Shown here in pieces: positions 63,924 to 64,000 of a stretch of DNA of 64,000 nt. Below the pieces are notes generated by a model. The model did no database searches. It saw only the letters and a program-made list of their open reading frames with translations, and was not told the DNA's origin. The stretch covers positions 256,220 to 320,219 of the forward strand of contig JAIUNZ010000002.1 in NCBI GenBank assembly GCA_020161455.1. Reading direction: 5' to 3'. The translations under genes were made by a program, and so were the position numbers. Origin of the DNA: Bacteroidota bacterium (GTDB taxonomy: Bacteria > Bacteroidota > Bacteroidia > Flavobacteriales > Flavobacteriaceae). Numbering within the stretch: position 1 is the first letter of the stretch; each line of letters opens with the position of its first letter.

Positions 63924-64000
63924 ATTAACTTTATAAACCAAATAATTATGAAAACAAAAACCAAGATTGAAAAACTACTCTTTGTAGTAATTACAGCTTT
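63924..64000 (+). repeat. 77-base direct repeat, second copy, cut by window end
   Basis: Identical to 59947-60023 over its whole visible length. Confidence 0.95.
63948..64000 (+). CDS. Start of a second metallolipoprotein-type gene (partial)
   Basis: Visible protein is MKTKTKIEKLLFVVITA, identical to the start of the 561-aa protein at 59971, with identical leader DNA. The remainder lies beyond the window. Identity at DNA level, including third codon positions, means recent duplication or gene conversion. Whether the C-terminal part differs cannot be seen. Confidence 0.85.
   Translation, partial: MKTKTKIEKLLFVVITA

Overview
The window is a roughly 33% GC chromosomal segment that looks like a member of the Flavobacteriia, most likely Flavobacterium or a close relative. 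Pointers are: the TAnnTTTG-type -7 promoter element found 15-60 bases before many start codons; weak ribosome-binding sites; a MurF-Alr fusion; the Bat aerotolerance genes; a single cytochrome-b succinate dehydrogenase (sdhCAB); lipoproteins with acidic/serine residues just after the lipobox cysteine; and an OmpA protein with thrombospondin-3 repeats. No rRNA, tRNA, CRISPR array, insertion sequence or prophage was recognised. Most of the window is housekeeping DNA.

Layout. 1-2028 holds the 3' end of batD, then batE. 2025-7488 holds cvpA, pheS between two small conserved genes, a PorE-like TPR/PD40/OmpA protein and gpsA. 7489-10567 is a yicC-gmk-nadD operon on the minus strand, with a four-helix-bundle gene and repeat DNA apparently inserted between gmk and nadD. 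10656-15255 has a transporter/ArsC pair, a DinB protein, a Cys/Met-metabolism PLP enzyme, DoxX and an AIM24-family protein. 15293-17913 is a TonB receptor with a His/Cys-rich small protein, probably for metal uptake. 18062-20332 is a compact type II restriction-modification system (small DUF6471-type gene, m5C methyltransferase, NgoBV-like endonuclease). 20394-33592 is mostly metabolism and repair (asd, mscL, murF-alr, tdk, rsmI, ade, umuC-umuD, a PfkB kinase, a long PurF).

33592-34025 is a gene-free stretch with two near-identical small-RNA-like units, each with its own promoter-like element and intrinsic terminator. A diverged third unit lies at about 7626-7721. 34025-49189 holds superoxide dismutase, a GNAT gene, AddA- and AddB-like recombination genes separated by kbl and an ompA gene, a peptidase, a Crp-family regulator and lipoproteins. 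49350-53061 is sdhCAB, with an unusual insertion in SdhC. 53143-59779 holds a GH92 glycosidase, an omega-amidase, an Ig-like lipoprotein, ComF and a small XRE regulator.

59971-64000 is the most unusual part. A secreted lipoprotein with a zinc-metallopeptidase motif (HEMIH) is followed by a row of small AT-rich exported proteins and a leftover C-terminal fragment of a second copy of the metalloprotein. Finally a second gene starts whose first 53 bases, plus 24 bases of leader, are identical to the first copy. This layout resembles a polymorphic toxin/immunity cassette array: constant N-terminus, variable C-terminus, orphan tails, neighbouring small export-signal proteins. The function is inference.
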